The notes below the pieces were generated by a model. It was not told where the DNA came from and made no database searches. It was given only the letters and a program-made list of their open reading frames with translations. From positions 15,877,761 through 15,941,760 of the forward strand of contig JABAKD010000026.1 in the NCBI GenBank assembly GCA_012845835.1: 64,000 nucleotides of DNA. The letters are read 5' to 3'. The position numbers were made by a program, and so were the translations under genes. Of the stretch, positions 1-11,192 are shown piece by piece (the stretch's first letter is position 1; every line of letters begins with the position of its first letter). The stretch is from Undaria pinnatifida. Lineage: Eukaryota; Sar; Phaeophyceae; Laminariales; Alariaceae.

Positions 1-350
1 GTACGTATGTTGCTAGGGTATAGTAGCTGCCGTGGTACAATGTCCCGTTTTATGTTCTGACGTGAGTCCATGTTTTTCTGGGTAGTACACGTGCCGTGAT
101 ACTACATCCCTTTCGACCCTTTTGCGTGCGTCCATGTGTCGCCGGGATATTATTTTTTTCATTTTTTAAATAAAACCTGGCGTGATACTAGCTGTTGTAT
201 GCCGTGTACTCGTATGTGGTACCTGCTACTATGTGGAATTTTTCACGCGCTTGAAGCCATTACTACAAACATGACACGGCACACTCCTCACGCCGAGTAT
301 TGACATATACGAAGTGTAAAAGTATAACGGTCTTGATCCTTCATTAGCGC
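1..350. other. no gene recognised at left edge
   Basis: AT/GC-mixed DNA with no convincing exon, RNA gene or clear repeat. It should lie inside an intron of, or upstream of, the HCF173-like gene whose later exons begin at 3298. Confidence 0.5.
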
Positions 351-354
351 GATG

Positions 355-490
355 CCTGCCAGATGACAGTACCCGCACTTGAGTACGACGACCCCGAATT
401 ACCATGGGATAATGCGGTACTCCGTAGGAACAGGTCGCGACGGGGGATTGACGCCGCGCTAAACCTGGGGCCCGCACTAAAGAGTACTGA
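355..490 (-). mobile_element. MITE-like element, family 3 (reverse copy, degraded)
   Basis: This stretch resembles, in reverse orientation, the copies at 17141-17325, 36470-36658, 36808-36957 and 30784-30967. Shared words are 'CCCGCACT', 'GCGGTAC' and 'GGGGCCCGCACT'. It is a short nonautonomous repeat without coding capacity. Its ends are not clear in this copy. Confidence 0.45.
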
Positions 491-1169
491 ACTAACGCGG
501 AACCCTGGCGGTACGGTAAATTGTCGACAGATGCGAAGCGTGCGGACACTATAGCATTGGACGCTTCCTCCGCACTATGCTACTTGCTGCAAGGAATCGT
601 ACGTGCAGCTATGAACTGGTTTGGGACCCAGGTGTAAGCGATAACATTTTAACAATAATTATGATCTTACCGTACTGTGAGCGTGCAGCATGCGGTAGGT
701 CGTGCTAAGCTCGTGCGGTACAATTGTTGCGCTGGCGTCTGATGTGAAAAGCACCACCCCCTGCCGCTGCCCTCTGAGGCGTTTTGTGCGGCCGATGCTA
801 TATTCAAGCCATTCATATGGGCCATGTTTATTTCACGAATAACTGGCCCAGCAGCTGCTGGCCAGCTACTAGCAACAGTACACTATCTGTTCGCGTGTTT
901 TACCAGTCCGCCAGCACCGTCCCGTGATGTATCCGCTTGGTATTGCCGCTGACGCGATCAAGCAAACACTGCCACGCTGCTGCAATCAATGTAAATGCTT
1001 CAACCACAGAACATGAACCAAAACGCCTACGAAATTCTCTCTCGCAACAAAGGACATGCTTTTCTTCGTCCGGCTCCCGAAGTCTAATAATCTTCTCCTT
1101 TACAGTGTCCGTATTTTTGCCCGCTGAAAGGCCGAAATGGTCAACACATCTCTCTATCTCGCGTTTTGG

Positions 1170-1260
1170 CTCGTGTTACTTTTTTCTGGGCACAGGTACA
1201 ACTTCCGCACGTCGTCTATAGAGGACCCTCCGCCCTGGTCCTCCAGCAACACCAACTCCT
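1170..1260 (+). pseudogene. decoy copy 1 of the CIA30 exon (acceptor plus 5' part)
   Basis: A pyrimidine-rich stretch ending in an AG at 1195 is followed by a sequence nearly the same as the start of the real exon at 3298. In the corresponding frame it gives YNFRTSSIEDPPPWSS and then hits a TAG. The 3' part of the exon and the donor are missing. It is a local duplicate of the acceptor and first half of the downstream exon. Confidence 0.8.
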
Positions 1261-1289
1261 AGCATTAACTCCTAACACTAGCCGCATTA

Positions 1290-1500
1290 ATCACGGTGCG
1301 GAAATGTATCGTACCACGACCACTTGCAGCAGCCTAGCAAGAAACCACATAATGCAAGATAGTGGCATGCTACGGACAAGAACCTGTTTGACGCGTTTTT
1401 GGCGCGGTTTTTTTTTCTGGACACAGGTACAACTCCCGCACGTCGTCGGTGGAGGACCCTCCGCCCTTCTCGTCAAGCATCTACTACTTGCAATTTTTAC
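1290..1500 (+). pseudogene. decoy copy 2 of the CIA30 exon with upstream intron
   Basis: The copied unit includes about 130 bases of intron (GCGGAAATGTATCG... matching GCGGTAATGTATCG at 3165) and an acceptor ending at 1426. It continues as YNSRTSSVEDPPPFSSSI, then diverges before the second half of the real exon. No usable donor follows. With copy 1 it shows that the region 5' of the real exon was duplicated at least twice. Confidence 0.8.
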
Positions 1501-1514
1501 TAGCAACTAGTGGT

Positions 1515-2460
1515 ACTCCCGAAGTTTGCCAGTTGCCGGCCGGAATGGCGGAAAAAAACAAATTGGTGCTGTATCCTCTGAGTGTAATACTATAAAAAGA
1601 ATATAATAATTACAGGGCAGCAGTACGGCAGTGCAGTAGTACGTACGGTAGTAAAGGACTGAGGAGTGCAGCAGTGGCGACGGTGGTACTCTCAAGCACA
1701 AGTGGGAGGCCGATATTTTATAAACAAAAAAAAAGTTTCATCTCCCACAGGACGAAAAAAAACTCCAACGTACGGAACGGCCCACCCACCCACCACGGAC
1801 GACGCAGTGCACTCTCCACCCACCCACTGACCAAACCTTTACCGCATACAGCAGTACAGCAGTGCAGCAGTACGTACAGCAGCAGTGCTCCGAAGTGTGC
1901 CAGTTGCCGGCCGGTATGGCGGAAAAAAACAAATTGGTGCTGTATCCTCTGAGTGTAATACTAAAAAAACATTACAATAATAACAGGGCAGCAGTACGAC
2001 AGTGCAGCAGTACGTACGGTAGTAAAGGACTGAGGAGTGCAGCAGTGCCGACGGTGGTACTCTTAAGCACCAGTGGGAGGCCGATATTTTATAAACAAAA
2101 AAAAAAGGTTCATCTCCCACAGGATGAAAAAAAAGACTCCAACGTACGGAACGGCCCACCCACCCACCATGGACGACGCAGTGCACCCTCCACCCACCCA
2201 CCGTCTAAACCTTTACCTCATACAGCAGTACAGCAGTGCAGCAGTACGTACAGCAGTGCACCTACACCCCCCCGAAAAAAAAACGGTGCTGTATCATCCT
2301 CAGAGCTCTCTATGTAAGTACTAAGAAAACAAAAAAATAACAGGCCACCCACCCACCACGGACGACGCAGTCAGTGCATCCTCCACCCACCCACTGACCA
2401 AACCTTTACTACATACAGCAGAACAGCAGTGCAGCAGTACGTACAGCAGCACACCCGGTA
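1515..2460. repeat. tandem repeat, about 370-bp period
   Basis: Two nearly complete units and a partial third are visible. The segment starting GCCAGTTGCCGGCCGG occurs at 1529 and 1899. Each unit also carries a TACGGTAGTAAAGGACTGAG segment, a 'TTTTATAAACAAAAAA' segment and a 'CCCACCCACCAC' segment. The array fills the DNA between the decoy exons and the functional CIA30 exon. Confidence 0.85.
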
Positions 2461-2800
2461 CGCGGGGAGCAGTTAGTTGGTTGGTTCATGAGGACCGATG
2501 GTACCCTTCTTACTGCTGTACTCCTTTTATACGGCAGACCTTGTATGAAACAGGAAACAAAAAGTGCAGCAGTACGTACAGCAGTACACATGGTACGCGA
2601 GGAGCAGTTAGTTGGTTGGTTCTTGAGCACATTGTTCCAGGTATGAAACAGGAAACAAACGGGGGGAGTTTCATTTTTTGACGATACTTGGCCATGTCGA
2701 GGAGCGAGCGAGCCGCCATCCACCACCCACCCATCACCCACCATTCACCCACGGACCTACCCAGTACTGCAGTACAGCAATGCAGCAGTACGTAAAGCAA
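2460..2800. repeat. diverged repeat units related to the 370-bp array
   Basis: Two copies of a segment with GGAGCAGTTAGTTGGTTGGT (2468 and 2600) are interleaved with CAGCAGTACGTACAGCAG words also found in the 370-bp array. The segment looks like an older edge of that array. No coding potential was recognised. Confidence 0.7.
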
Positions 2801-2859
2801 TACACCTGTCAGGCGAGCAGCAGCCGATTTGTTGGTTACAATGCTCTCGGGCTGGGCGG

Positions 2860-3080
2860 GATTTGCAATTGTTTACTATTCCCGCCACGCCGGGGGCCAA
2901 GCGAGCCGTCCCCGTGAGGGCGATTTCCACGCTCCCCCTTCGCCGAGGTGGGGCACCGACGCCCCTTCTTTCGCCGGCATGTCGTAGTGCTGCTGTGCGG
3001 ATGGGACGTGGCGGCACCGCGAGGCCGCCTGAAGCCGAGTGGGGCTCGGGAGTCGCCGCTTTTTGGGGGGGGGGGGTTTA
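2860..3080. other. GC-rich island in intron
   Basis: This stretch is clearly richer in G and C than its surroundings and has open frames on both strands. No family resemblance or paired splice sites could be recognised. It lies inside the intron that precedes the CIA30 exon. Confidence 0.4.
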
Positions 3081-3297
3081 ACCAAGATATTTCAAAGATC
3101 CAAAAAAACGTCACGACCACCTTAGCGTATTATATAATAAGGATAGCCGCAATGATCGCAGGCAGTGCGGTAATGTATCGAACCACGACCACGAGCCGTG
3201 CTGTAGTAACCTAATCATTGAATGCCCTGATACCGGCCTCTAGTCATAGTTAACACCCTCTGTCTCGATCTTTTTAACGTGTTTGTTTTCTGGACAG

Positions 3298-3454
3298 GTA
3301 TAACTTCCGCACGTCGTCTGTAAAGGACCCTCCGCCCTTCTCGTCCAACAGCATCAATTCCTTGCAACTCACGCTGTCCAAGTTCGAGCTAGACGGCGAG
3401 CTCAACCCAAATTTCTCCGCAGGGCCTTTCGAACTAACCATCTCGTCTATCAAG
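3298..3454 (+). CDS. HCF173: HCF173-like protein, exon a (end of CIA30 domain)
   Basis: First recognisable coding exon of a plastid SDR/CIA30 protein related to plant HCF173, which in plants promotes psbA mRNA translation and photosystem II assembly. The acceptor is TTTTCTGGACAG. The exon starts with one base completing a codon and encodes 52 residues including PPPFSSNSINSLQLTLSKFE and LNPNFSAGPFELTISSIK. This is the typical closing strand region of CIA30 (SLQL..SKFE.DG.LNP.F..GPFEL...SI). The donor AAG|GTGATG is phase 0. Earlier exons (NAD-binding N terminus, rest of CIA30) are not in the window or not recognised. Two damaged copies of this exon lie upstream at 1170 and 1290. Confidence 0.88.
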
Positions 3455-4790
3455 GTGATGCTGCGCTGCTTGACGCGTGGACCATGAAATGGTGCTTTGG
3501 GATCATTTCGAGCGAATGCCAGTTTCTGATGCGCAATTCGATGCGAGCCAACGAGTAGCTGAAGTCTCCTCGCGATGAAAATGAAGGCGCGGACCGTATT
3601 GGGGAGGGGAGATAAGAGCCTGCTAAGTGACGCCGTTTAGAGTTAGGTCTATCAATAGGACTATAAATAGGTCTGTCAATAGGGTATCAATAGGGTATTG
3701 ATATGAGAGGGTATTAATAGGAGAGGGTATTAATAGGGGTGGAGAAGGAGAAGAAGGAGGAGAAGTGCGTAGATGCTACCGGTAGAAGGGATGAAACAAA
3801 GAAAATAAGTATGTTCATCGCCCCCCAAAAGTAGGGACTCCCGTTTGAATTGCCTGAATGATCCGCCGGCCACCAACGCTCACATCTTGACAGCTACGGG
3901 TACCCTGGTACCTGGTATGCGCGTTCCTAGCGACAGCCGTGCTATGTCGATTTCACTCATCTAAGTAAGACACGTCCAACGTAACGGCACACATTAGCAT
4001 CAGCGTAACGATCATCATTCCGTGTTCTCCAAAAGGCGATGTTACGCTGCTTGATGTTTCGACCGTGAGTATTTAGTATATGTTATACACGTAGGTGTTG
4101 TAATGCGGACACTTGAAAACCGAGCGTATCGAGGCCTTATACCTCTTTGTACGGGTGAGGTAAGGCGGTATGGACGGGGCGGTATGAACGGGGCGGTATG
4201 AACGGGGCGCATGAACGGATAAAAGATAATAATTTTCGAATCATGCCGATGAGTTTATTAACGATCTGGAGTTTGTTCACGACCGTGTGTATCGAGTTTA
4301 GTGCGTTTTGTGATTGTCCTCCACTAAACCAGAATCGTGTTCTAAATCGACGCGGTTTATCAAAGCCTCTAATAGTGCCTCCAACCTCTGCCACTCGCAG
4401 GGCAAGCTGTGCCCGAGTTCGTGGAGCTTTGGTTGCGGGCAAGATTTCTGCGCTCACACGCGCATCGATTAAATATGACAACGATGATATATAATTATAT
4501 ACTATTAATATGAACATACTACTTACTGTATGTTTCGTATGTATACACCAGGTACAATTAACGATGCAAGGTTTCTGCGGTGACGCGCATCGATTTATGA
4601 CAATGATCGCAGGGCTAAAGTACTACTACCACCAGTACTACTACCAACAGTACTACTATCTATTTCATGTGTTGATACAAAGTACACGCACCATGTACAA
4701 CGAAGGCAACGTTTGGGCGCTGACGCGTATCGATTAATCAAAATTATCCCAAGGCTGAAGTAGTAGTAGTATTACATCAATACTACTATT

Positions 4791-4792
4791 AA

Positions 4793-4832
<40 letters not shown>

Positions 4833-4855
4833 GCTACTACTACTACTACTACTAG
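4791..4855. repeat. (ACT)n microsatellite
   Basis: About 20 consecutive ACT/TAC triplets with one GCT interruption, in the intron between HCF173-like exons a and b. Shorter TAC runs flank it from about 4620. Confidence 0.95.
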
Positions 4856-5079
4856 TATTACGGAGATCCATTGTCAACGGGAGTCATTTAGTTTATGGGG
4901 TCATAACTCTGTCAATTATTCGTCGATAACGGTAAACGATAGCTTGGATTGTTCGCATAGGCCTCACGGTCACGGCGCAAAAATAAAGAATAAAAAATAT
5001 GAAGTGCTCGCCGAGATACTGCGAAAGTTATGAGAAATTTCCGGTTAATTTTTCGAAACAATTTCTGGTGATGATGCTA

Positions 5080-5475
5080 TTAATACGGCATGATAAGGCA
5101 TGCTAAGGCATGATAGTCTAAGGCATGATAGACTAAGGCATGATAAGGCATGATAAGGCATGATAAGGCATGATAGACTAAGGCATGATAAGGGGTGATA
5201 AGGCATGATAGACTAGACTAATGCATGATAAGGCATGATACTAAGGCATGATACTAAGGCATGATACTAAGGCATGATTCTAAGGCATGATAGACTAGAC
5301 TAAGGCATGATAAGGCATGATAAGGCATGATAAGGCATGATAAGGCATGATAAGGCATGATGAGGCATGATAAGGCATGATAAGGCATGCTAAGGCATGA
5401 TAAGGCATGATAAGGCACGATGAGGCATGATAAGGCATAATAAGGCATGATACTAAGGCATGATACTAAGGCATT
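5080..5475. repeat. 10-bp minisatellite (AAGGCATGAT)n
   Basis: Dozens of copies of AAGGCATGAT with variants carrying an extra ACT or AGACT insert. The array occupies nearly 400 bases of the intron. It gives a spurious open frame on the minus strand made of a repeating YHALSCL motif. Confidence 0.95.
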
Positions 5476-6220
5476 TACCCCTGTTAACAATTGATCTCCG
5501 AAGTACTACCGCCTTAATTTAAGGGATCGATGAATGAAAATTATCGCAAGGGTGGACTACTACTTACTGCATGTACATATCGTGCGTTTCGTTTGAGACG
5601 GGGCCTACGTGACAAATATAATACAGTGATTGCCAACGCAGTAGTTCGGATCTTCACCAATTTTCGTAGACGATTGTCGCGGTCCTCATACCACCAACTG
5701 TTTGAGCTCTTGTTTAGCTCTTCTTATACCTGGTAGCTCTTTTCATAAGCATAGACCAAAAGTGCCCACTTGGTTTTGTCGCGCTGTGCTTGTTTTTTGG
5801 CGTGTTGGCCGTGGTTCAGAGTTTTGAACCACCTCCATAATCAAGCACAATTTGGAAACCAGTCCCGTTGGAACCAGATCAAGAACAAAATATTGCTTGC
5901 ACTGCTGAACTGTATCGTGCCTCGTGTTCACGCTTCCTGCAGCACGGTGCAATTTCAGATCCCAATTTCAATTTTTTGCGATTCTTCCGGACCAGCGCGG
6001 TGCAGTTCATGTCTAATTTCTTTGCTGTTTTTCTTTGGTAAACTTGCGCTGCAGTTTCGATTTCTAGTTTTCAGCTTTTTTTTATATCTTCGCGCTGCAG
6101 TTTCGACTTGTAAAATATTGTTTTTTTCCTTCTATTTTTTCTGTCACGTTTCCGCTGCAGGTTCGCTTTCTAATTTCTTGTATATGCGTTTTTATTTTTG
6201 CGACCTTGTTTGTTTCACAG

Positions 6221-6334
6221 GCAGTGACACTAAGCGGAGAGGAAGGCCAGACCCCCCGCTTTGTGCACCTCAGCTCGGCAGGAGTTACGAGACCTGGAAG
6301 GCCGGGGCTCGACATCGAGGCTGAGCCTCCGGCG
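6221..6334 (+). CDS. HCF173: HCF173-like protein, exon b (SDR strand after CIA30)
   Basis: Thirty-eight codons in phase 0 at both ends (CACAG|GCA; GCG|GTGAGA). The peptide contains TPRFVHLSSAGVTRPGRPGL and DIEAEPPA. This is the stretch that follows CIA30 in HCF173, where the SDR fold resumes with a 'PRFVHV.SAGVTRP.RPGLD' strand and loop. It joins exon a (SSIK) upstream and exon c (VRMND) downstream without any gap relative to the family. Confidence 0.9.
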
Positions 6335-8630
6335 GTGAGAATCGCGGGCAGATCCCGCAGAGCCCCCCCCCTCGCACAATCGAAACCATCCGACGCTGTC
6401 TTTCACACGCTTGAAAGCACGCACAAGGTGCCGAAGTCCGCCCCACATTCGATTATTTTTAGGGCGCAGCTGACCCTTTATGCGAGTCGCAGAATTCCTC
6501 TCGGTGCTTGGCGCTGAGAATGGCGCAAGCAATGTGAGTCTGCCTGGTCGGTGACAGCCCGACGTGCTCAGTCCCGGCCTTGTAGGAATGCGATGGTCTA
6601 TACCATATACCTACTAATACCTACTATTACCTATCGTCGTACGACATTACGGCCATTCATGAAACGAGTACACCGCCCCCCAGGGCCCTTTGCCCCCTTT
6701 GTATAGTGCGTCCGGGCAAATGTTTTGGCGTTTTCCCCAAATGACGTGGGAATTAATTCCGGGTGACTGACGTCCCCCCTGGTCCCAATGAAACACCAAC
6801 CATCGTTCGTTGGAAAGTTCTGTTCCAGGCGAAGGTTTCGATAGGAGCGTTGTTTTTTTTTTTCGCGATGGGCGAGAAAATCACGAATTCGTCCAGATTT
6901 TGTGAGATTTTCCATAGTTTAGTGTAGTCGAGTGTGCTGTCCAATTTTTTTTTTCGACACCGGTTTTAAACCGAAAACCGCCAGGGCGCTCACGGCAACC
7001 CAACCAACTTCTGGATTCGCCTGTTACTTATCGAGAAAAGGGCATAAAGGTCCTCCAGACAGTGCAGACAGTGCAGACAGCGCAGCCAGTGTATAGATGT
7101 TGCCAGTGTATAGTTTTTGGGGAGTATTGGAAAGACGGATAGATCGTGAAAACTCGTCGGAATCGGGCGAATTGGACCTAATCCCGGGACCGTGTTTTTT
7201 TTTGTTTTTGAAGAAAAAAAAATACGCGAGATATCGCCCGCCAAAATTTCCGCTGGTGTACACACCCACACACCACCCGCAACACCACCTGGCGGCGATG
7301 TTGGCTGCTATTTCTTGGTGTGTCTCTTTTGGTGGTGGTAATGATCTAGCTGGTAGCAATGATGTAGCGCATCTGCATGTGATTACGGGGCGACAGCAGT
7401 GTACGATTGCGGAGTGATGTTGTCCTTTTCGGGTCAATTATGTGCCCTTTCGAGATAATTTCGGGGTAGGTTTGCCAAGAAGTGGCCAATCTCGCTTTTT
7501 TTTTTTTTTACACCTGATTCCGATTCCTGTCGACCCCGCGATTTTTGCCAACTTTGTTTCACGTCTCAACTCTCGAAATCGAGCGAGAACAAGTGGGGGT
7601 CACGCCTTGATAAAATTTGCCCCGGCGGATTCGGAGTTAGAAGTTCTGCTAAATATCACACCCACCATGTCGGGACAGACTACTCGGAATCTGTACCGAT
7701 GTCGTTTTTTGTAACAGATAAAAATAAGCAAATACTTCGAAGTATTGACTTCAAAGACTTTAGAGTTTACTGTATTGTCTGATTTGTGTCGTTTGTTATT
7801 TGTGTCGATTTACTTTTATATATACCTGGTACATACGAAGTAGGTAAAACTAAGCTGTAGTTCCAAAGTAGTAAAGTAGTTTGGAATTTGTTTAGAATCG
7901 TTTTGTTTTTTGCCACGCAGGGCCTGGAAGGATGAGGGCTAGACGAACGGACCCCGTAGCCGTGCCCCCCGACACCCCCCTTCCCCCTAACCCTAACCCG
8001 TCGGAGTTCGAAGTCATGCGATACGTACCCGCCGTTTTGGAGCAGTGCTCGCTAATAGGGTCGGGTTGTTGTATTGCAGTGCGGGTGGGGGGAAAGGGAA
8101 GACGCCTCTGACTACGGCTTGTGGCTTGTCAAGAAGGTCGCTGAGGGTAACACCTCTTACCATGGGTACAGAGTAGTTCAACTGGAAAGTAAAACTGGCG
8201 AGTAAGAAATTATTCGGTTAATGTTGTGCTGCTTGCTGCTGTTGGTTAAAAAATAAACGCACTCATTCGTTGGTTCGGTTGTGCTTAGTTGGAATTGGTG
8301 TGGACGTGTGGAGTTTCTTTTTGCTGTGCGAAGGTAAAGCAAAGGCCTAACCCGCCGAAAAACGTTGGTGGCGTTCTAAAGGGGAGTAACGTTTTTCCTA
8401 CATAAGGGGAGTAATGTTTTTTTCTACATCTGAACAATCATGCTTTGTGTCATCCCTGGTACCTGGCTTATACCTGGTACATCTGACATATGTCATCCTC
8501 GGTGTGGCATTGGTGGTACTTTGCGCAAGCAACTGAGCTTGCACGTAACAGATGAGACCTCACCGCTGTCCCCCCCCAACTGACCTGTGGCCTTGCTGGT
8601 ATGTTTGTTTCTGGTCCCCACCCTTGAAAG
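6335..8630 (+). other. intron between HCF173-like exons b and c
   Basis: A 2.3-kb intron. Several homopolymer T runs and a short CCCTAACCCTAACCC telomere-like word (7986) are present. No further exon, RNA gene or mobile element was recognised. Confidence 0.7.
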
Positions 8631-8806
8631 GTGCGCATGAACGACATGCTGTCGTACTTGCTCACGTACAAGCTCAAGGGGGAAGACGTGGTGCGCAACA
8701 GTGGTATACCGGCGACGATCATCCGACCCTGCGCTCTCACGGAAGAGCCCGCCGGGGCGTCGATGGTTGTGGCCCAGGGAGACAACATCAAGGGGAAGAT
8801 AAGCAG
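8631..8806 (+). CDS. HCF173: HCF173-like protein, exon c (SDR core)
   Basis: Begins right after CCCTTGAAAG in phase 0 and ends AGCAG|GTACGT in phase 2; 58 codons. The peptide contains YKLKGEDVVRNSGIPATI, IRPCALTEEPAGAS and QGDNIKGKISR. These are the most conserved blocks of the HCF173/CIA30-associated atypical SDR: a Y-x-x-K-like YKLKGE helix and a RPCALTEEPAGA substrate loop. Downstream of the exon its 3' half is repeated in damaged form (8944-9010). The intron that follows holds the LTR retroelement. Confidence 0.92.
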
Positions 8807-8859
8807 GTACGTCTGAAGTATGATGCAGCCGTAGTTCCTGCCTGTTTGGTGCAGTACTT

Positions 8860-9010
8860 GGTACCTTTTAGTGCGCGCCTCCAGTCTAGCGCGGTGAGAT
8901 CGGCTGTCACTGTCACGACCTCGCTCTACAGGGTACCGTGTTTTCACGGAAGAGCCCGCCGGCGACGCCGATCGTGGCCTAGGGGGACAGGATGAAGTGG
9001 AAGACAAGCA
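8860..9010 (+). pseudogene. damaged copy of the 3' half of exon c, with embedded MITE piece
   Basis: From 8944 the sequence repeats TCACGGAAGAGCCCGCCGG and runs to a donor-like AAGCAG|GTACCT at 9010, aligned with exon c. The matching frame contains a TAG, and an indel follows the duplicated start. Just before it, 8870-8938 resembles the MITE family 3 seen at 17141 and 36470 (TAGCGCGGTGA... ACCTCG...CTACAG.GTACCG). It cannot encode the SDR segment. Confidence 0.8.
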
Positions 9011-9039
9011 GGTACCTGGTATGAATTAGGGGTTGTTCA

Positions 9040-9290
9040 CGGGTCTTAACGCCACCCGCGGATTGAGTCAAAAACTTTTGTAATTCTCACGAGTCGAGTC
9101 TGTTGGGGCCAGGAGGTGTAGGTGTCCTAAATCTCGTGAGTCAGGGTCGGGACAGGAGGTTTTCAAAACTCACGGGTCTGGTCGGGTCGGGTCGGGTCGG
9201 GTCGGGTCGGGTCGGGTCACCCTGTCGCAGCCCGACCTGCGAAAAATGACTCGACCCGTGAAAGTCCGTGGCTTTATGGCTCGTGCTACT
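9040..9290. repeat. dispersed repeat with (GGGTC)n core, copy 1
   Basis: Seven to eight GGGTC pentamers (9178-9219) are bordered by unique-looking flanks. The flanks 'CAGGAGGTTTTCAAAACTCA' and 'GAAAAATGACTCGACCCGTG' have counterparts beside the second (GGGTC)n block at 53985-54082. The two loci seem to be copies of one dispersed unit with a variable core. Confidence 0.7.
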
Positions 9291-9367
9291 AGTAGTGCTA
9301 CTAGTGGTAAGACAGAGGCTACACTTTTTGGCTTTTTGTTGTTTTCCATGATGCGGCTCCAAAAACC

Positions 9368-9537
9368 TAGTAATAACATTAGTAATAACATTAGTAATAA
9401 CATTAGTAGTAACATTAGTAATAACATTAGTAATAACATTAGTAATAACATTAGTAATAACATTAGTAATAACATTAGTAAATAACATTAGTAAATAACA
9501 TTAGTAAATAACATTAGTGAATAACATTAGTAAAAAA
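9368..9537. repeat. 12-bp minisatellite (AACATTAGTAAT)n, left of the LTR element
   Basis: About a dozen units of AACATTAGTAAT or AACATTAGTAAAT abut the left LTR. The same array continues at 16743 on the other side of the element, so the element inserted into the array. Confidence 0.95.
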
Positions 9538-9971
9538 TAAGGGTTTGTACTCAAGAACACCGCAGGGAGGTGCGAATCTCCAACGCTGTGCGTACACGCG
9601 TTCCTCTAAGGCAACGGCCGCAGAATGTGGGCGGTGTTGACGATCACCGGACGAGTAGACGTGCTCGGTAAAGAGACAGAAGAATCTCAGGTTGAGATGG
9701 GGACAGTAGGAAGTGTGAGAGGTGTGCGAGGGTGCACCCTCGCACTCCTCTCGGATGAAAGTAAGGGGCAACGAGCTGAGGAAGCGTCTGGGAAGACGTC
9801 TTGAGGTTCCTCGGGATGTTGTACCCTTCCTTGTGGCTCGGAGTGTGAGTGAGAACGACATCGCTCCGAGAGACGATCTTTCTAGGAGAACGTGCGGAAC
9901 GTTCCTGAAGGTTCTAGAATTTGTGTTCAGACGCAAGTAGGCAGGTTGGGTTCAGAGCATTGTGACCCACA
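9538..9971 (-). repeat. 3' LTR
   Basis: Left copy of the 434-bp long terminal repeat, which in element orientation is the 3' LTR. Read on the minus strand it starts TGTGGGTCAC and is preceded by the polypurine tract. Confidence 0.93.
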
Positions 9972-9985
9972 TTACCCCCCAGTTT
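9972..9985 (-). other. polypurine tract
   Basis: Minus-strand AACTGGGGGGTAA directly before the 3' LTR, in the place where second-strand priming takes place in LTR elements. Confidence 0.75.
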
Positions 9986-11192
9986 TGATGGTGTTAGAGC
10001 GCTCACTCCATCAAAATTACAGAGCAATGGGAACACAGGCTCTGGTAATCCAAACTTCCGAAGACGCTATTTCGAAGAGTCTCCTCAAAATCTTCGAAAG
10101 TATGAACGACGTAGTACCGAAAAGGTTCCGGAAATACTTGTAGTAAACCAGAGTATTGTTCAGGATCGAATAACGGAGGAGTAATGACAATTGTGCTTAG
10201 CCAAACACAGCATTGCTGCGGCCTGCAGGACAAGTGGCTAGCACGGAAAATATACGCAAAGCGTATTGAAAAGCGTCGCGCGAAAGACGTTTTGACGTAT
10301 CCTGAGTGTGCTATGCAACATTGACGCATCATGGCCAGATAAAAATTGATGCGATCGGAAGCACTGACGAACGAAAATTCATGGCGAAATCATAGCAGCC
10401 ATATGAGTAGGCCGATGCTAGGTGACGGCATGTATGTAGCCAGAAGTCAGACGGAAGTTTGTTGCCTTTCTGGAGGTTGAAATGAAACTAAACCTCGCAG
10501 AAAAATGCACCCTGCAACAAACATGCGTCTCATATCCAATCACCCGGGCTTTTAAAAGCATTCCGGTGGAAAAAGACTGGGCGTGGATGCCCGTGGAGCC
10601 AGTAGACAAGAAATGGTGTTTGCTCGTTTATTATGAATTTCCTCTCGACTAGCTCGGATCTTGTCCGACCCCCCTGTGGCTGAAAGCCACTCCGGAAAAA
10701 AAAAAACGAGTAGTCAATTAATCATCTGGGTCTCGTGGAGACTAAGTGCCAACAGGCGACGTAAACGATGCAACACAAAGGCGACTAATAGGCTATTCCA
10801 CTCGGATTTCTGGCAAGCAAAGCTTCATATTGCTTAGAGTACACAAATTGATACCGGTTCCAAAGGTCGTGCGAGGACTCAAGGGCGCGTAACGACGCGG
10901 GGAGTCAACTGGCGTACGACAGACGCTATTGTACCTCACTAAGAAGTCAATAGAAAAAAAAAAACATACATGATCAGTGGTCATGCTTCAAAAACAAGAT
11001 AACCACAGGCACGCGTGCGCGGTACTTCGCGCGGAGGACAAAAGACAATCGAAAATCAAAGGAAGCCATGAAGGGCTGCCGGCTACAGGAAATACTAAAA
11101 CACGTGGGCGCCGGGCATCGGTTGTTGCAAAACCGACGCGATCAAATTACAAAGAAAAAAAACATATATATGACAACGCGCGTATACATGCC
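9986..11192 (-). other. 3' noncoding region of the LTR element
   Basis: About 1.2 kb between the end of the pol frame and the polypurine tract, without a recognisable reading frame. Long 3' noncoding tails are seen in some gypsy elements. No envelope-like ORF is present. Confidence 0.6.

Larger units (their letters stand above)
3455..6220 (+). other. intron between HCF173-like exons a and b
   Basis: A 2.8-kb intron from GTGATG to TTTGTTTCACAG. Apart from the microsatellite and minisatellite listed separately, no exon or known element is seen. A strongly T-rich stretch from about 5970 to 6220 serves as the polypyrimidine region. Confidence 0.75.

Noticed and set aside
5093-5475. CRISPR-like array
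   Set aside because: Units are contiguous 10-bp repeats without spacers, in a eukaryotic intron.
5254-5490. Minus-strand ORF with repeating YHALSCL units
   Set aside because: Pure translation of the 10-bp AAGGCATGAT minisatellite; not a gene.
7980-8000. Telomere repeat (CCCTAACCCTAACCC), also near 54313 and 54788
   Set aside because: Only two to three units at internal positions; not a chromosome end.
9170-9488. Minus-strand ORFs rich in Leu or TNVI repeats followed by DPTRP repeats
   Set aside because: Products of the AACATTAGTAAT and GGGTC arrays, not proteins.
9722-9940. 72-codon plus-strand ORF present twice (also at 16493)
   Set aside because: It lies inside the LTRs, antisense to the element, and its doubling reflects LTR identity.
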